Shown one piece after another: positions 46,501-56,869 of a stretch of 64,000 bases of DNA. The stretch is from Augochlora pura (lineage: Eukaryota; Arthropoda; Insecta; Hymenoptera; Halictidae). Position 1 is the first letter of the stretch. Each line of letters opens with the position of its first letter. The position numbers and the translations under genes were made by a program. The notes beneath the pieces were generated by a model that did not search any database, was not told the origin of the DNA, and was given only the letters and a program-made list of their open reading frames with translations. Where the stretch lies: contig NC_135775.1 in the NCBI RefSeq assembly GCF_028453695.1, positions 14,294,545-14,358,544 of the forward strand, given 5' to 3'.

Positions 46501-49500
46501 ACTCATTTCGAACGTTGAAAATTCTATTAGTAGGTTTCCGATAATTAAAAAGTTAACACAAGGTTTATAAAACGTAGCTTAATGACGCGGTCTAAATTTT
46601 CTAATTTATGATTATTGAAATTGTCGAATTTCTAAATATGTATAGAATTTGTAAATTGATTTTATTTGGCATATATCATGACAAAAATGCTTAAAAAGTT
46701 GAATAAACAAGCGATTATTACTTTTATGAGGAGCACAAAACAGCTGGTTTTAGTGTTCGGTGAAGCAAATGTTAAACGCATACGGCGATAGTCCCTTTCC
46801 ATTGGAATTCAATGAGTATAATTATTCAAGGTCACCAAAAAGAATAAGATTTAAAATATAGAAAGCAGAATACGTTTATCAAGAGCAAGATTCGTAATAA
46901 ATGTACCGAGGACCTTCAATATTATTGCTCGTTTAAATCTCATACGTTTTCTCTGTCCGTGACCTGAAGTGACTTCGAATTATTATAGTCGTCTAATTCC
47001 TAATAAAAGGAGCTGTCATTGTACGCGTTTAAGGTGATGTTGTTCCCTTTAACAAAATGAAGGAATTTGATAAATTTCAAAAAAATATCGCACAAGTAAA
47101 TATTTTCGTGGTATCACGTGGGCCTCATTGAACCATTCAACTTTGTCCTTAATACATTTGGCATACCTATAAAAGCAACAAAGATATTTAATGTGTAGAG
47201 GATAGGTGATAAATCATCTGCTCTGACTAAAGTAATTATGATGAATCCAACAGATCACATAACTGAAAAGTATATCGATTCTGGTTTGTATCAGTTTTGG
47301 ATTTGGTTTTTTAAAAACAATATTATATTGGTTCTCTATTCAGCGACATTGTTTAATATAGCAATACGTTGAAATCATCGGTAAACGTTTACATCGACTC
47401 TCGTTGAGAAGCAAAAATTATTTCTTTCAAACAAATGTGGAAGAAAGGAAGAAAAAGTTAAGAAATATTACAAAATTGCGAAACTTAACCCTTTGCACTC
47501 CGCTGTCCCCTCTCAGGGGACATTGAAATTCTAGCATACCACTCAGCTGTCCCCTCTCAGGGGACATTAAAGTTTATTAGTGATTACGGGGAATTGAGTT
47601 ATTTCAGCGCAACTTTTTGAGACATGCATGTTTGTCTGAAGTTTCCTTTTGAAATGGCACAAGAAATCAAATTAAAATATTGTAAAATTACTAAGTATAA
47701 ACAAAAACTGTAAGCGGGTTTTGTGTCAGACGAGAACGTGAGAGGCGTGCTCACGACGGTCCGAGCATCTGTCAACGCCACTTGAAAAGAGCGATAAGGA
47801 GAGTTCGTAGAAGAAAGGTCGGCATGCGAACATAGCACGCAATGTATAGTGAGATTTATAATTATAAATAAACAAGTCTAAATTTGGAGGAAAAGATTTT
47901 CAAAGCCGAGCTCAGTCTGGTTTGAAGTTTCGAGCAGAAACACAGATCTAACGAGTGAGAAAATCGGAAAAGTGATTCTTTCTTAGTGAAAAATTGTTTG
48001 GTGAAAGCTATTTTGGTAAATATTATCTTGTGAATTAGTAATAACAATAAGAAATTTTCAACCCATGTATTTATTCATATTTTTTATTAGAGCAATGGCA
48101 AAGCGTCCAACCACGACTGAGTCTTATGACACAAGTAGTAGTAGTGAAGATGACCTCCAGATAGACTTATATACCGACATGTTAGAAAGACTAACTGTAG
48201 GACAAAACGACAGCAGTGATAGTGATATCGTTCCACGAAGAAGGCGACGAAGAGTTCGCATAGATAGCGACAGTGATGAAAGTAGGACGGAAGAAAACAC
48301 ACGGCAACAGGACAACGTATCGTCAAGTGAAGAGTGGGAGGATATTACTGAATCGGACGTTCCCTCAGCCACAATAAATTTTGATTTACATGGAGAAATA
48401 GCCGGACCACAGGTACCAACTAACATAAAAGAGCCCATAGACTACTTTACACTATATTTTACTGAAGAATTAGTAGACAGCATAATAAAAGAAACCAACA
48501 ATTATGCCAAAGAAGAAATTGGAAAGAAGCAGCTTTCACGAAAGTCAACTTGGCACAAGTGGTACGATACCACCAAAGAAGAATTTTTAGCATTCATTGC
48601 CGTCATCCTGAATATGGGATTAATTCAGCTCCCCAACATCCAAGAATACTGGTCTACTGCTGACACTAGTAGAATCCCTTTTTTTCCGGAAACATTTACC
48701 AGGTCCAGATTTCTGCAGATATTTTGGATGTTACATTTGAAGAAACCAACGCAAGGAAATGCAACGATAAGAACGCGTATTCAAAAAGTCAGCAACTATT
48801 TAGAATATATAGATGGAAAATTCAGACAATATTTCATACCAAATAAAGCAGTCGCTGTGGATGAATCAATTGTAAAATTCAAAGGCAGAATAGCATTCAT
48901 CACCTATAATCCGAACAAGCCAACAAAGTGGGGTATACGCATATATGCGCTGGCGGACTCAAGAACAGGATATTTATTCACAATACTTCCATACTATGGC
49001 AGCATAACTTCAGATAATATATCCCGGCCGGATCTTCCAGTAAGCACAAGGATTCCGCTACATTTATACAAGAAATTATTAGACAGAGTTCCTGGTGCAA
49101 AAGGATACCACATGTTCACCGACAGGTACTATACCAGCATCCTTTTAGCGGAAGAATTGCGAAAGATGAAATGTCATCTTACTGGCACTATAAAAATCAA
49201 TCGAAAAGGCGTACCGCCACAAATAAAAAAACCAAAATTTTCAACAAATAAAACAGTTGCATACAGGAAAAATAATACTACGCTTCTTGCGTGGAAAGAT
49301 AAAAGAATTATTACCATGCTCACGAATTATTATAACACTCAACTACAATCTACCCACAGAACATTACGCAGTGGTAATGTCGTAACAGTGAATAAGCCTG
49401 AAATGGTTTTAGAATATACGGCAAATATGGGTGGTGTGGATCGTGCGGATCAATACGCTTCGACGTATTGTTTCCTCCGTAAATCGTTGAAATGGTGGAG

Positions 49501-52500
49501 AAAACTATTTTTTTGGGGGTTGGAAATGTGTGTGATAAACTCATACATCATATATCGAATCTCAAAACAAACAAATAATGAAACGCCAATGACACACCAC
49601 AAGTTTGTGAAAACACTAATTAACCAATTGAGGGGCGATTTTCGTGTGTCAAGAACGCGCCCATCCACATCTTCTGCGGACAATAGATTAGATAATAAAT
49701 TGCATATTCCAGATGTGGGACGAAGAAAACGAGACTGTATAGTATGTTCTAACAGGAAATCATCTGGTAGCAGGCAACAAACAAATTATTATTGTCGAAC
49801 ATGCAACAATCAGCCCGCAATGCATATTGGGGAGTGTTTTAAAATTTATCATACTCTGCAAAATTATAAACAATAAAATATTGATTTTTTTACAAATAAA
49901 CATTCCTCGATCTCAACCAAATCATATAAGACCAATATCATTATAATACGTTACTTAGTTCCAAAATTATAATAAATAATACGAGGGTTTGTAAATGGAC
50001 GTTTCTGCCGTAAAGTGGCGCTGAGTAGCTGGTAGCCAATGTCCAAAATCGTTCGGAGTGCAAAGGGTTAAATGAATTACCCTAAGGCATTAGCAAATAA
50101 TGCATTTTTGTAATTCCATTTATAATTGATGAAATAGTTACTAATTCTTTCTCGCAAGTACAATTAATATATAATTTATATTAATGTATGACAATTAATA
50201 AAATCATTAATTATTACAGTACTAATATATATTTATACACGAAAATTTGTCAGGTTATGTTAACATGTCGGTACATAAATAATGTCCGTGAAAAGCGGTG
50301 TCGCTGAAAAAATAATTTATTTATTTCTTAAAGATAATTTTTTAATCGTTGTAATAATTTATTTGTATTTTCAAAGCTGGGACTACGGTCAGCGTATGTT
50401 TTTGTTTGTCTTCGAGAACCGGAACCAACAAAACCAAAAAATAGCAGTTACAATTATTATTATTATATAGTTATTCATTACATTACATGATACTTTTTCC
50501 GTTCTCCATAACGATTTCAAGAATCGAAACCGTCAGAAGCTAAAGAGCCATTTGTTGCCAATTTTGCATCATTTCAAACAAAAGCACTCGAAGCATTTTC
50601 GACTCTAAATTGAAAGTAGGTTTCCTGATTTACACTACATTTATTTGTTAGTACATTTTATAAATCGAGTCTTTTAACAGTTTTTATAATATAAACAAAT
50701 TTGATAACGTAAAAATTTAAAATAATGTAAATATTCCACCGATACACATTTTTTCATAAATTAAATTACATATAAACCACAATCTAATAACAAGTAAACC
50801 ATGAATCTTTAATATAATAAGTTTCCTAGTAAAGAATCGAAGTTACATAAAAATGTGTTCCTTCTTTTAGAAACTTCAATAAATTAAAGAAAGATTGAGA
50901 ACACTTTTTAATTCTTCTAACATCTTCGTCGCCAGGTATTTCGGTTGGTAAATATTAACAAAAATAAATGCATAAAATCGTCAGTCTAATAATATGTAGA
51001 CTGCGGATATTATGCATTTATGACAGGAATGGATAGCTGTAATTAGAAAGTTTAAAAGAACAGAAAAGTGTCGATACATTATTTTCGTTGTGTTAAAATG
51101 ATTAACAGAAAGAAGAAACGTAGCGATTGCTGTTGTTTGTAATAGAAGCAGACAATTTCTATTTTGTATAAAGATTCACAGTCTAATAGTAAGCCACCCT
51201 CGTTTCTTTCGAGAAGATTTATCTTATTAACAAGTTTCTCTTGACAAAATTTTATGGCTAGGTGTCGGACACTGTAGTGGAGCCGTACAATTGTACCCTA
51301 TCGGTGCATCAGCTGGTTGAAAACACGGACGAGTCTTACTGCATCGATAACGAAGCTCTTTACGACATTTGCTTCCGCACATTGAAGCTGACCACGCCGA
51401 CTTATGGCGATTTGAACCATCTGGTGAGCGCGACGCTGAGCGGCGTCACCACGTGCCTCAGGTTCCCGGGTCAATTGAACGCTGACCTGAGGAAGCTCGC
51501 TGTGAACATGGTGCCCTTTCCTAGACTGCACTTTTTCATTCCCGGCTTTGCCCCCTTGACGTCCAGGTACCACCGTTGTTCCTAGACCATAGTTTCCCAA
51601 CAATGGAAGGTATTAGGATTGCCAACCTCGTCGAGTCGCGATGTTGGACACTCAAAATATTGAATTTATATTAACCGTTAGCACTCCGCTCTCCGGATCT
51701 CTCAGGGACCAATAATTCTAGCATATCTCTCGGATGTACTCTCTAAGGGAATATTCATGTTTATTTGTTATTTTATTAGGCGAGTGGTGGAGGTAGCTGC
51801 CGGAAACTTATTCCAGCACAACTTTTTAAGAAATGCATGTTTTCTCGAAACTTTTTCTTGAAATGGCACAAGAAATCAAATCAAGATATAGTAAAATTAC
51901 TAAGATATATAGAAAAACTACGTCAAACTAGTTATTATTGTCAAACGTGCATAAATCAGCCTGCAATGCAGGTTGGGAACTATTTCAAAGTTTGTCATAC
52001 TGTACAATATTATAAAAAATAACGTAATAGTTGACATCGAGAAATATATTTATATTTGTAAAAAATCCAATATTTTATTGTTTATAATTTTTTAAAAACA
52101 AAATTGTATTAAATAACATGAGGGTTCGTAAATGCACGTTTTTGCAACAAATTAGCGATGAGTAGCTAACGTCCAGAATGGTACGGTGTGCAAAGGATTA
52201 ATTCCTATTTCATTATTCTTGTAATTTATAGGGTTACAATTTTAGAATTAATATTTACGTGTATGAACAATTTCTTAAAAGTTCGTGATCAATGGGAAAC
52301 GTTTTAATTTAGTAATTTAGGTAACAATGTATCCACATGTTAAACATAAAAATTGCATTGTTAGAATAATTATTGTAATTTAATTGAAGAAATGTTAATT
52401 CAAAAATGTGGACAAAAGTATTATTTGGTGACTTTAAAACTAAAGCTAAAATTAGCTTTTAATTTTTCTGATCATAGTTGCGTTGTTGATTTGTATTGAA

Positions 52501-54162
52501 AAATATATAAATGTTACAAGAATTGAAAACATATATAAAACTATTTTAGAAATGTTCATACATTTATGAGCAGCATTTTCTAAAATCATGTGCCATTTGC
52601 TACTTTATATTTTGAATTTTGTAAAATGTTCAGAAGTTTTAATACAGTCACAGGTTTTTTAATTAATTATTTCATCTATATTCAAATCCAACTTTTTTCA
52701 GTGTCAAATTTTTAATATAACTTCAATAAATTTCTGGTATGTTAGATATTGATAATTATAATTAATTGAAATTAATAAATAAATATCTAATATAATATAA
52801 AATAATTATCCTACTTAAAATTGATAATCTGCTAAATATAGAATTTTTGTCGAAATTAAACTGTTCTCCTAAATTCTTTTAATTTTGCTGTTATTTAGAA
52901 TGACAAAAGAAAATAAAAATGTCTAGATTTTTAACTTTTTTATTTGAGTTTATAACGAAAATATAAAACTATATTTTCTGTATCGGTTAATGCAAAATTG
53001 AGTTACAGACATCGAAATATGTAAAGATCTGCAGATTTTCGTTAGTTAGTGATCAAAACTGTAGCAATATTCAGCATGCATATAGTTATTGAGATTTTCA
53101 AAACACATTATTTAAATTTTCGTTATAGGCTCAACGTATACTTTAGTATAATAAACTCCTCTAACATTTGTAAACAATTTGAGTCATGTAGTCTATTTTT
53201 GAAAACGTTTTACCTTTTTGCACTCGAAGTTATTTTAACTCTAAATCCAAGGAAATTATACTGAACCTATAGTATTTCCATTTGATATCATTTATTGCAT
53301 TTTATACGTATGAAATTGAGATTATTAGCGCGTACAATATTTGCAGTTTTAACAGTTCCTGTAACCTGAACAAATTTGATAACGTCAAAATGATATGGAA
53401 ATGCGATATATAAATTTTCAGTAGCGTCTTAAAGTCGTAATTCGAGAGTAAAGGATTAACAATTGTTGAAATACTTTTTGAAAGTTACTGTATCTGAAAG
53501 TTATCAAAATTAATTGTACGTGTTCCTCGTGCAGAGGATCGCAGCAGTACAGGGCTCTCACGGTCCCCGAGCTGACGCAGCAAATGTTCGACGCGAAGAA
53601 CATGATGGCAGCCTGCGACCCCCGCAACGGTCGCTATCTGACCGTAGCGGCGGTGTTTCGCGGTAGGATGTCGATGAAGGAGGTGGACGAGCAGATGCTA
53701 AACATACAAAACAAGAACAGCAGCTATTTCGTCGAATGGATACCGAGCAACGTGAAAACCGCTGTCTGCGACATTCCACCCCGTGGTTTGAAGATGTCTG
53801 CAACGTTCATTGGGAACTCGACGGCTATTCAGGTATATATCAGGTCTTCGAAATTGAAGAATTGGCGGAGATGATCGATCGATCGATCGATCGATCGAGA
53901 AGATCAGAGTACTTACGAGACGAATCGATTGATCCGATTGTAGGAGCTGTTCAAGAGAGTGTCGGAGCAGTTCACTGCGATGTTCAGGCGGAAAGCATTT
54001 CTTCACTGGTACACGGGGGAAGGCATGGACGATATGGAGTTCACCGAGGCAGAGAGCAACATGAACGACCTGGTGTCCGAGTACCAACAGTACCAGGAAG
54101 CCACCGCCGACGAAGAGGGCGAGTTCGACGAGGAAGAGGAAGGCGAGGGTGAAAACCAGTGA
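43587..54162 (+). CDS. betaTub: Beta-tubulin
   Basis: Five coding exons: 43587-43643, 45331-45795, 51262-51566, 53535-53832 and 53944-54162. Phases agree and the sum is 1344 nt, 447 residues, exactly the normal beta-tubulin length. It begins MREI, the autoregulatory tetrapeptide, and has the GTP-binding loop GGGTGAGMGT and family blocks throughout. It binds GTP and pairs with alpha-tubulin in microtubules. Departures from the usual sequence include AHLQ after MREI (usually VHIQ), GAGMG (usually GSGMG) and MMTFSVV (usually MNTYSVV), so this is a diverged isotype. The tail reads EGEFDEEEEGEGENQ, close to the EGEFEEE axonemal motif of testis isotypes; a sperm or ciliary role is inference. Introns 1 to 3 (1.7, 5.5 and 2.0 kb) carry mobile elements. 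No frameshift or stop is seen. Confidence 0.95.
44006..44392. mobile_element. MITE-like element in beta-tubulin intron 1
   Basis: About 387 bases bounded by imperfect inverted repeats of about 30 bp: GGATCTAGTTTACTGTTCAA at the left and TGTACAGTAAACTAGACCC at the right. There is no coding capacity and the target duplication is not clear. The class is unknown. Confidence 0.55.
44450..45240. repeat. AT-rich repeat block in beta-tubulin intron 1
   Basis: Direct and inverted copies of a TTCGAATAACGAATAAA-like motif recur through this stretch, for instance at about 44507, 44543 (inverted), 44688 and 45201-45222. It looks like a degraded foldback or low-complexity repeat. The frame at 44980-45174 within it has no support. 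Confidence 0.4.
47489..50067 (+). mobile_element. piggyBac transposon, apparently complete
   Basis: A 2579 bp element inserted in beta-tubulin intron 2. It is flanked by TTAA on both sides (47485-47488 and 50068-50071), the piggyBac target duplication. The ends are perfect 14 bp inverted repeats: CCCTTTGCACTCCG at the left and CGGAGTGCAAAGGG at the right. Near the left end a palindromic TGTCCCCTCTCAGGGGACA occurs twice (about 47504 and 47549), probably a subterminal transposase site. One long ORF encodes the transposase in the same direction as beta-tubulin. Intact ends plus an intact ORF suggest a recent insertion. Confidence 0.93.
48095..49876 (+). CDS. piggyBac transposase
   Basis: 593 residues from MAKRP at 48095; an in-frame ATG at 48065 would add ten hydrophobic residues and is less likely. 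Cut-and-paste DDE transposase that excises and inserts at TTAA. The N-terminus is acidic and Ser-rich, then a basic run RRRRRR. The piggyBac catalytic core carries the expected aspartates in AVDESI (about residue 256), FTDRYYTS (about 343) and GVDRADQY (about 449 and 452). The C-terminus has the cysteine-rich domain: CIVC, YCRTC, then C/H residues in HIGECFKIYHT, which reads inverted-repeat DNA. No stop or frameshift interrupts it, so it could be active. AATAAA overlaps the stop codon at 49872-49877. The frames on the opposite strand are shadows. Confidence 0.93.
   Translation: MAKRPTTTESYDTSSSSEDDLQIDLYTDMLERLTVGQNDSSDSDIVPRRRRRRVRIDSDSDESRTEENTRQQDNVSSSEEWEDITESDVPSATINFDLHGEIAGPQVPTNIKEPIDYFTLYFTEELVDSIIKETNNYAKEEIGKKQLSRKSTWHKWYDTTKEEFLAFIAVILNMGLIQLPNIQEYWSTADTSRIPFFPETFTRSRFLQIFWMLHLKKPTQGNATIRTRIQKVSNYLEYIDGKFRQYFIPNKAVAVDESIVKFKGRIAFITYNPNKPTKWGIRIYALADSRTGYLFTILPYYGSITSDNISRPDLPVSTRIPLHLYKKLLDRVPGAKGYHMFTDRYYTSILLAEELRKMKCHLTGTIKINRKGVPPQIKKPKFSTNKTVAYRKNNTTLLAWKDKRIITMLTNYYNTQLQSTHRTLRSGNVVTVNKPEMVLEYTANMGGVDRADQYASTYCFLRKSLKWWRKLFFWGLEMCVINSYIIYRISKQTNNETPMTHHKFVKTLINQLRGDFRVSRTRPSTSSADNRLDNKLHIPDVGRRKRDCIVCSNRKSSGSRQQTNYYCRTCNNQPAMHIGECFKIYHTLQNYKQ
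50991..51190. mobile_element. MITE-like element, copy 2, with inverted neighbour
   Basis: Begins TGTAGACTGCGGATATTATG followed by CATTTATGAC and ends AAAGATTCACAGTCTAAT. Directly upstream, AATAAATGCATAAAATCG then AGTCTAAT (about 50963-50990) is the left end of another copy in the opposite orientation, so two copies lie head to head in beta-tubulin intron 2, right of the piggyBac. Confidence 0.6.
51675..52197 (+). mobile_element. Internally deleted piggyBac derivative
   Basis: 523 bp in beta-tubulin intron 3, flanked by TTAA (51671-51674 and 52198-52201). The termini (CCGTTAGCACTCCG and CGGTGTGCAAAGGA) are mutated versions of the full element's ends. The first about 230 bases match its left end, through GAAATGGCACAAGAAATCAA and AAAATTACTAAG. 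The remainder matches its 3' end, including a relic of the transposase cysteine-rich tail (YYCQTCINQPAMQVG) and the right terminus. About 2 kb is missing inside. Confidence 0.88.
51905..52022 (+). pseudogene. Relic of the piggyBac transposase C-terminus
   Basis: A fragment encoding about the last 35 residues of the transposase, keeping YYCQTC and the NQPAMQVG-x-YFKVCHT part of the cysteine-rich domain and ending at a stop. The catalytic core is absent, so it cannot transpose by itself. Differences from the full element show that it is older or from a related lineage. Confidence 0.8.
52205..53530. other. AT-rich remainder of beta-tubulin intron 3
   Basis: Very AT-rich intron DNA with no recognisable element or gene. 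The small frame at 53049-53264 is chance. Confidence 0.6.
53873..53899. repeat. (GATC)n microsatellite
   Basis: About 27 bases of GATC repeats in the 111-base intron 4 of beta-tubulin. The strand-symmetric unit can fold on itself. Confidence 0.85.
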
Positions 54163-54169
54163 GACCGAT

Positions 54170-55790
54170 CGGTCCCGTGCAAATTTCACGCGAATCTCGT
54201 CCCACCTGGAACCCAACATCGTCACTGCCTTCCCCCCTCCCTCTCTGTCTTTCTCTCATCTCCACTCCGATCCGTTTCTGTCCTTCTCAGGGTACAGCTT
54301 TCATGGAATCAATTCTGTCGTCTGTATCCACATGCGTGCGAACGTGTACGTTCCCCCGACACATGTGTACACGCATGTATATCCGTACACGAATGTACGC
54401 ACGCGAATACAGCCCTCCTGAATCTCAACCCCCTACTTGTAGTTGACCGTTCCAGCAGCGTTACGCGTGCGTCTATCGCATTACAATCTTAATTCTTTGT
54501 TGTGTTCTTGTCTGTCGAAACTTGTCGTGTAATACACCATGTGAAATGTAATCTCTATCTGTTCCAAGAGTTAATGTAACGATCGAATTGAATTTCTCTG
54601 TTGCTGTCGGAACCGAGGCGCGATGGCGGATACTTAGCAGAGTTTGAAAACGGTCATGGCATTGATTTCGGTTCAGTCATCAAAAACCGAAAAAGTATCG
54701 TAATAAGTAGACTGCGGATTTTATCCATTCATGATAAAATTGGATTTCTGCGATTTAAAGCAGTAGCTACATTGACAGAATTGAAAAATGTCAGTGTATT
54801 ATTTCCAAGCCACTAAATTGATTGAAAAAGAAGAGAATTTCCTATTTGTTTCATATTTCTTGCAACTGATGAAGACAATTTTTATTTTGCACAAAAATCC
54901 GCGATCTAGTTACAAGCTATGTCGGCTCTAACTTATATTGGTTCCGGTTCTTGAGAAGAGGGTAATAATCCGTGCGTTCACAGGTTAAATAGCCAAACTT
55001 TAGATACGGATTTAGGTTGGTAAAACAAATTGTTCATTTCTGTTTAGAGGTACGTAGAGGAAAGTAGAGGTAAGTAGAGGGACAATTGGAAAGAATTTAC
55101 TGTATACTTCCAGAGGAAAAATTTCTTTGATGTAGGTAGAATTCGAAATATATTAGCGATCTAACACAGGAATAATCTTCATAAAAATTATTTTTTTTGT
55201 TGGTTCTGTATAATAGACAAAACCACCCTACGAGGTTACACATAAATACACCTTACAAATAATACAAAGTATTACAAAGTATTTACCCTCTCCCAATACT
55301 TCGCATTCAACGCCACTAAGTTCGAGTGCTTCTGCCATTATTAACACATTCCGTGCCACGTGAACCACCAATGGTACATGCTTGCATGGTTATTTAATTG
55401 GCTAAAAAATAGTTTATAATGAACCTAGAATTAAAAAATTAATTTCCACCACAAGAATGGATCGTAATGAATTTGTTTTATTACTATATACGATCATTAA
55501 TAATTACAGCTGATATAGCAAGTTTTAGAGAAATAACAAATGACTAGAGTAAAGAGCCGATTAAAAATAGCTCGGCATAGTACGTGTATAAAGTAGCCTA
55601 ATCGGTTGAATGTATATATAAAATAACGACCACCTTTGCTTGTAGAGAATGGAAAGATTATGGAAATATATCCCATTGCAGCCTGATATATCGAATTATT
55701 GGAAGAGGGAAATGTACAACATATTTATTATATAAAATAAAAATACAAAATCCAACTACTGGAATCCAAAACCCAAATATAACGGTTATA
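54170..55790. other. Beta-tubulin 3' region and intergenic DNA
   Basis: The first few hundred bases should be the beta-tubulin 3' untranslated region; no AATAAA is evident close to the stop. An alternating purine-pyrimidine ACACATGTGTACACGCATGT-like tract lies at 54355-54410. A MITE-like copy is at 54701-54912. The rest is AT-rich without a gene. Confidence 0.45.
54701..54912. mobile_element. MITE-like element, copy 3
   Basis: Begins AGTAGACTGCGGATTTTATC followed by CATTCATGAT and ends TTTTGCACAAAAATCCGCGA then TCTAGTTAC. The left AGACTGCGGATTTT is an imperfect inverted repeat of the right AAATCCGCGATCT. Same family as 36619-36833 and 50991-51190. The overlapping small frame at 54601-54816 is not a gene. 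Confidence 0.65.
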
Positions 55791-55794
55791 TATT

Positions 55795-56865
55795 GACTCC
55801 TAAAAGTATTTGGATGCTAGTATAATTTTGACTTTTGCACCATATATATAAATAAATATACATTGAAAGAAAAAAGATCCTTTACAGTATATTAGAGTAT
55901 ATAAATGTTAAAATACAACAAATTCTTGTTTTAGTATAAAATGTTTACCTATATAATTGAAAAAACATATAAAAAGGACACCGAATTTTCACGTCACAGA
56001 GGTATTCACAATACACTTATTAAGTTAAGGTTAAGTTTATAATATAAAATATTTTTTAAAATTTTTATTACTAGTTTTATATGTTCATTGTGTACTAATA
56101 TATTAGAAGTTCTAGATGTTTTAAATGATAACTTATTTACGTTTTTCTATAACTCTGTTTTACACGATTTTATGATTTTTTATAGTATGTATTCTTTTGT
56201 TACAACTTGTATTATCAAATACACTTTATGGAGATAAACAGTCATGTATAAGACATTTGTAAATATAATTTGCTGTTTTAATTTGTTAATGCGTCTGAAG
56301 AACTTTGTAAAATTAGAACACATGTTTGACCCATTTATACGATTAATCAACCTGATTTTAAAAATTTCTTCAGACGGATTAACAAATTAAGATAGCAAAT
56401 TACGTTTACAAGTGTCTTATACATGAACTCATACAAGTTGCAACAGAAAAATACATACTATAAACAAATCATAGGATCGCGTAAAATAGGAATGTAAAAC
56501 GACATCGATCGTAAATAAACAGTAATGTTTCAACCTTCAAATTTCTTGAAATATATCATCAAGCAATAGAGATATAAAATTAGTAATAAAAATAAAAAAG
56601 AAATTTATTTTTATAATTTTTGAACTTAACTTTATATGTTATCCGAATACTTACGTGGCGTGAAAATTCAATGTTCGTTTATATTTTGTGAATCACGTAG
56701 ATTACGTTTTATTCTAAATCGAGAGTTTGTTTTATATTGACATTTATATATTCTACTTTAATAAAGAATATTTTGGTAAAGAATTTTTTCCTTTGAATGT
56801 ACATTTATTTAAATATGTGGCGCAAAAGTCACAGCTATACCAGTGTCCGAATACTTTTGGGAATT
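55795..56865. mobile_element. Foldback element with long inverted arms
   Basis: A 1.07 kb structure whose two halves are reverse complements with scattered mismatches. Paired landmarks: CTAAAAGTATTTGG (55800) with CCGAATACTTTTGG (56847); TAAATAAATATACATTGAAA (about 55849) with the complementary TACATTTATTTAAATATG (about 56800); and AATTTGTTAATGCGTCTGAA (about 56279) with TTCAGACGGATTAACAAATT (about 56368). Each arm is about 500 bases and the loop about 40. The outermost bases resemble Tc1/mariner ends (AGTGTCCGAATACTTTTGG). No transposase. Confidence 0.75.
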
Positions 56866-56869
56866 ATTG

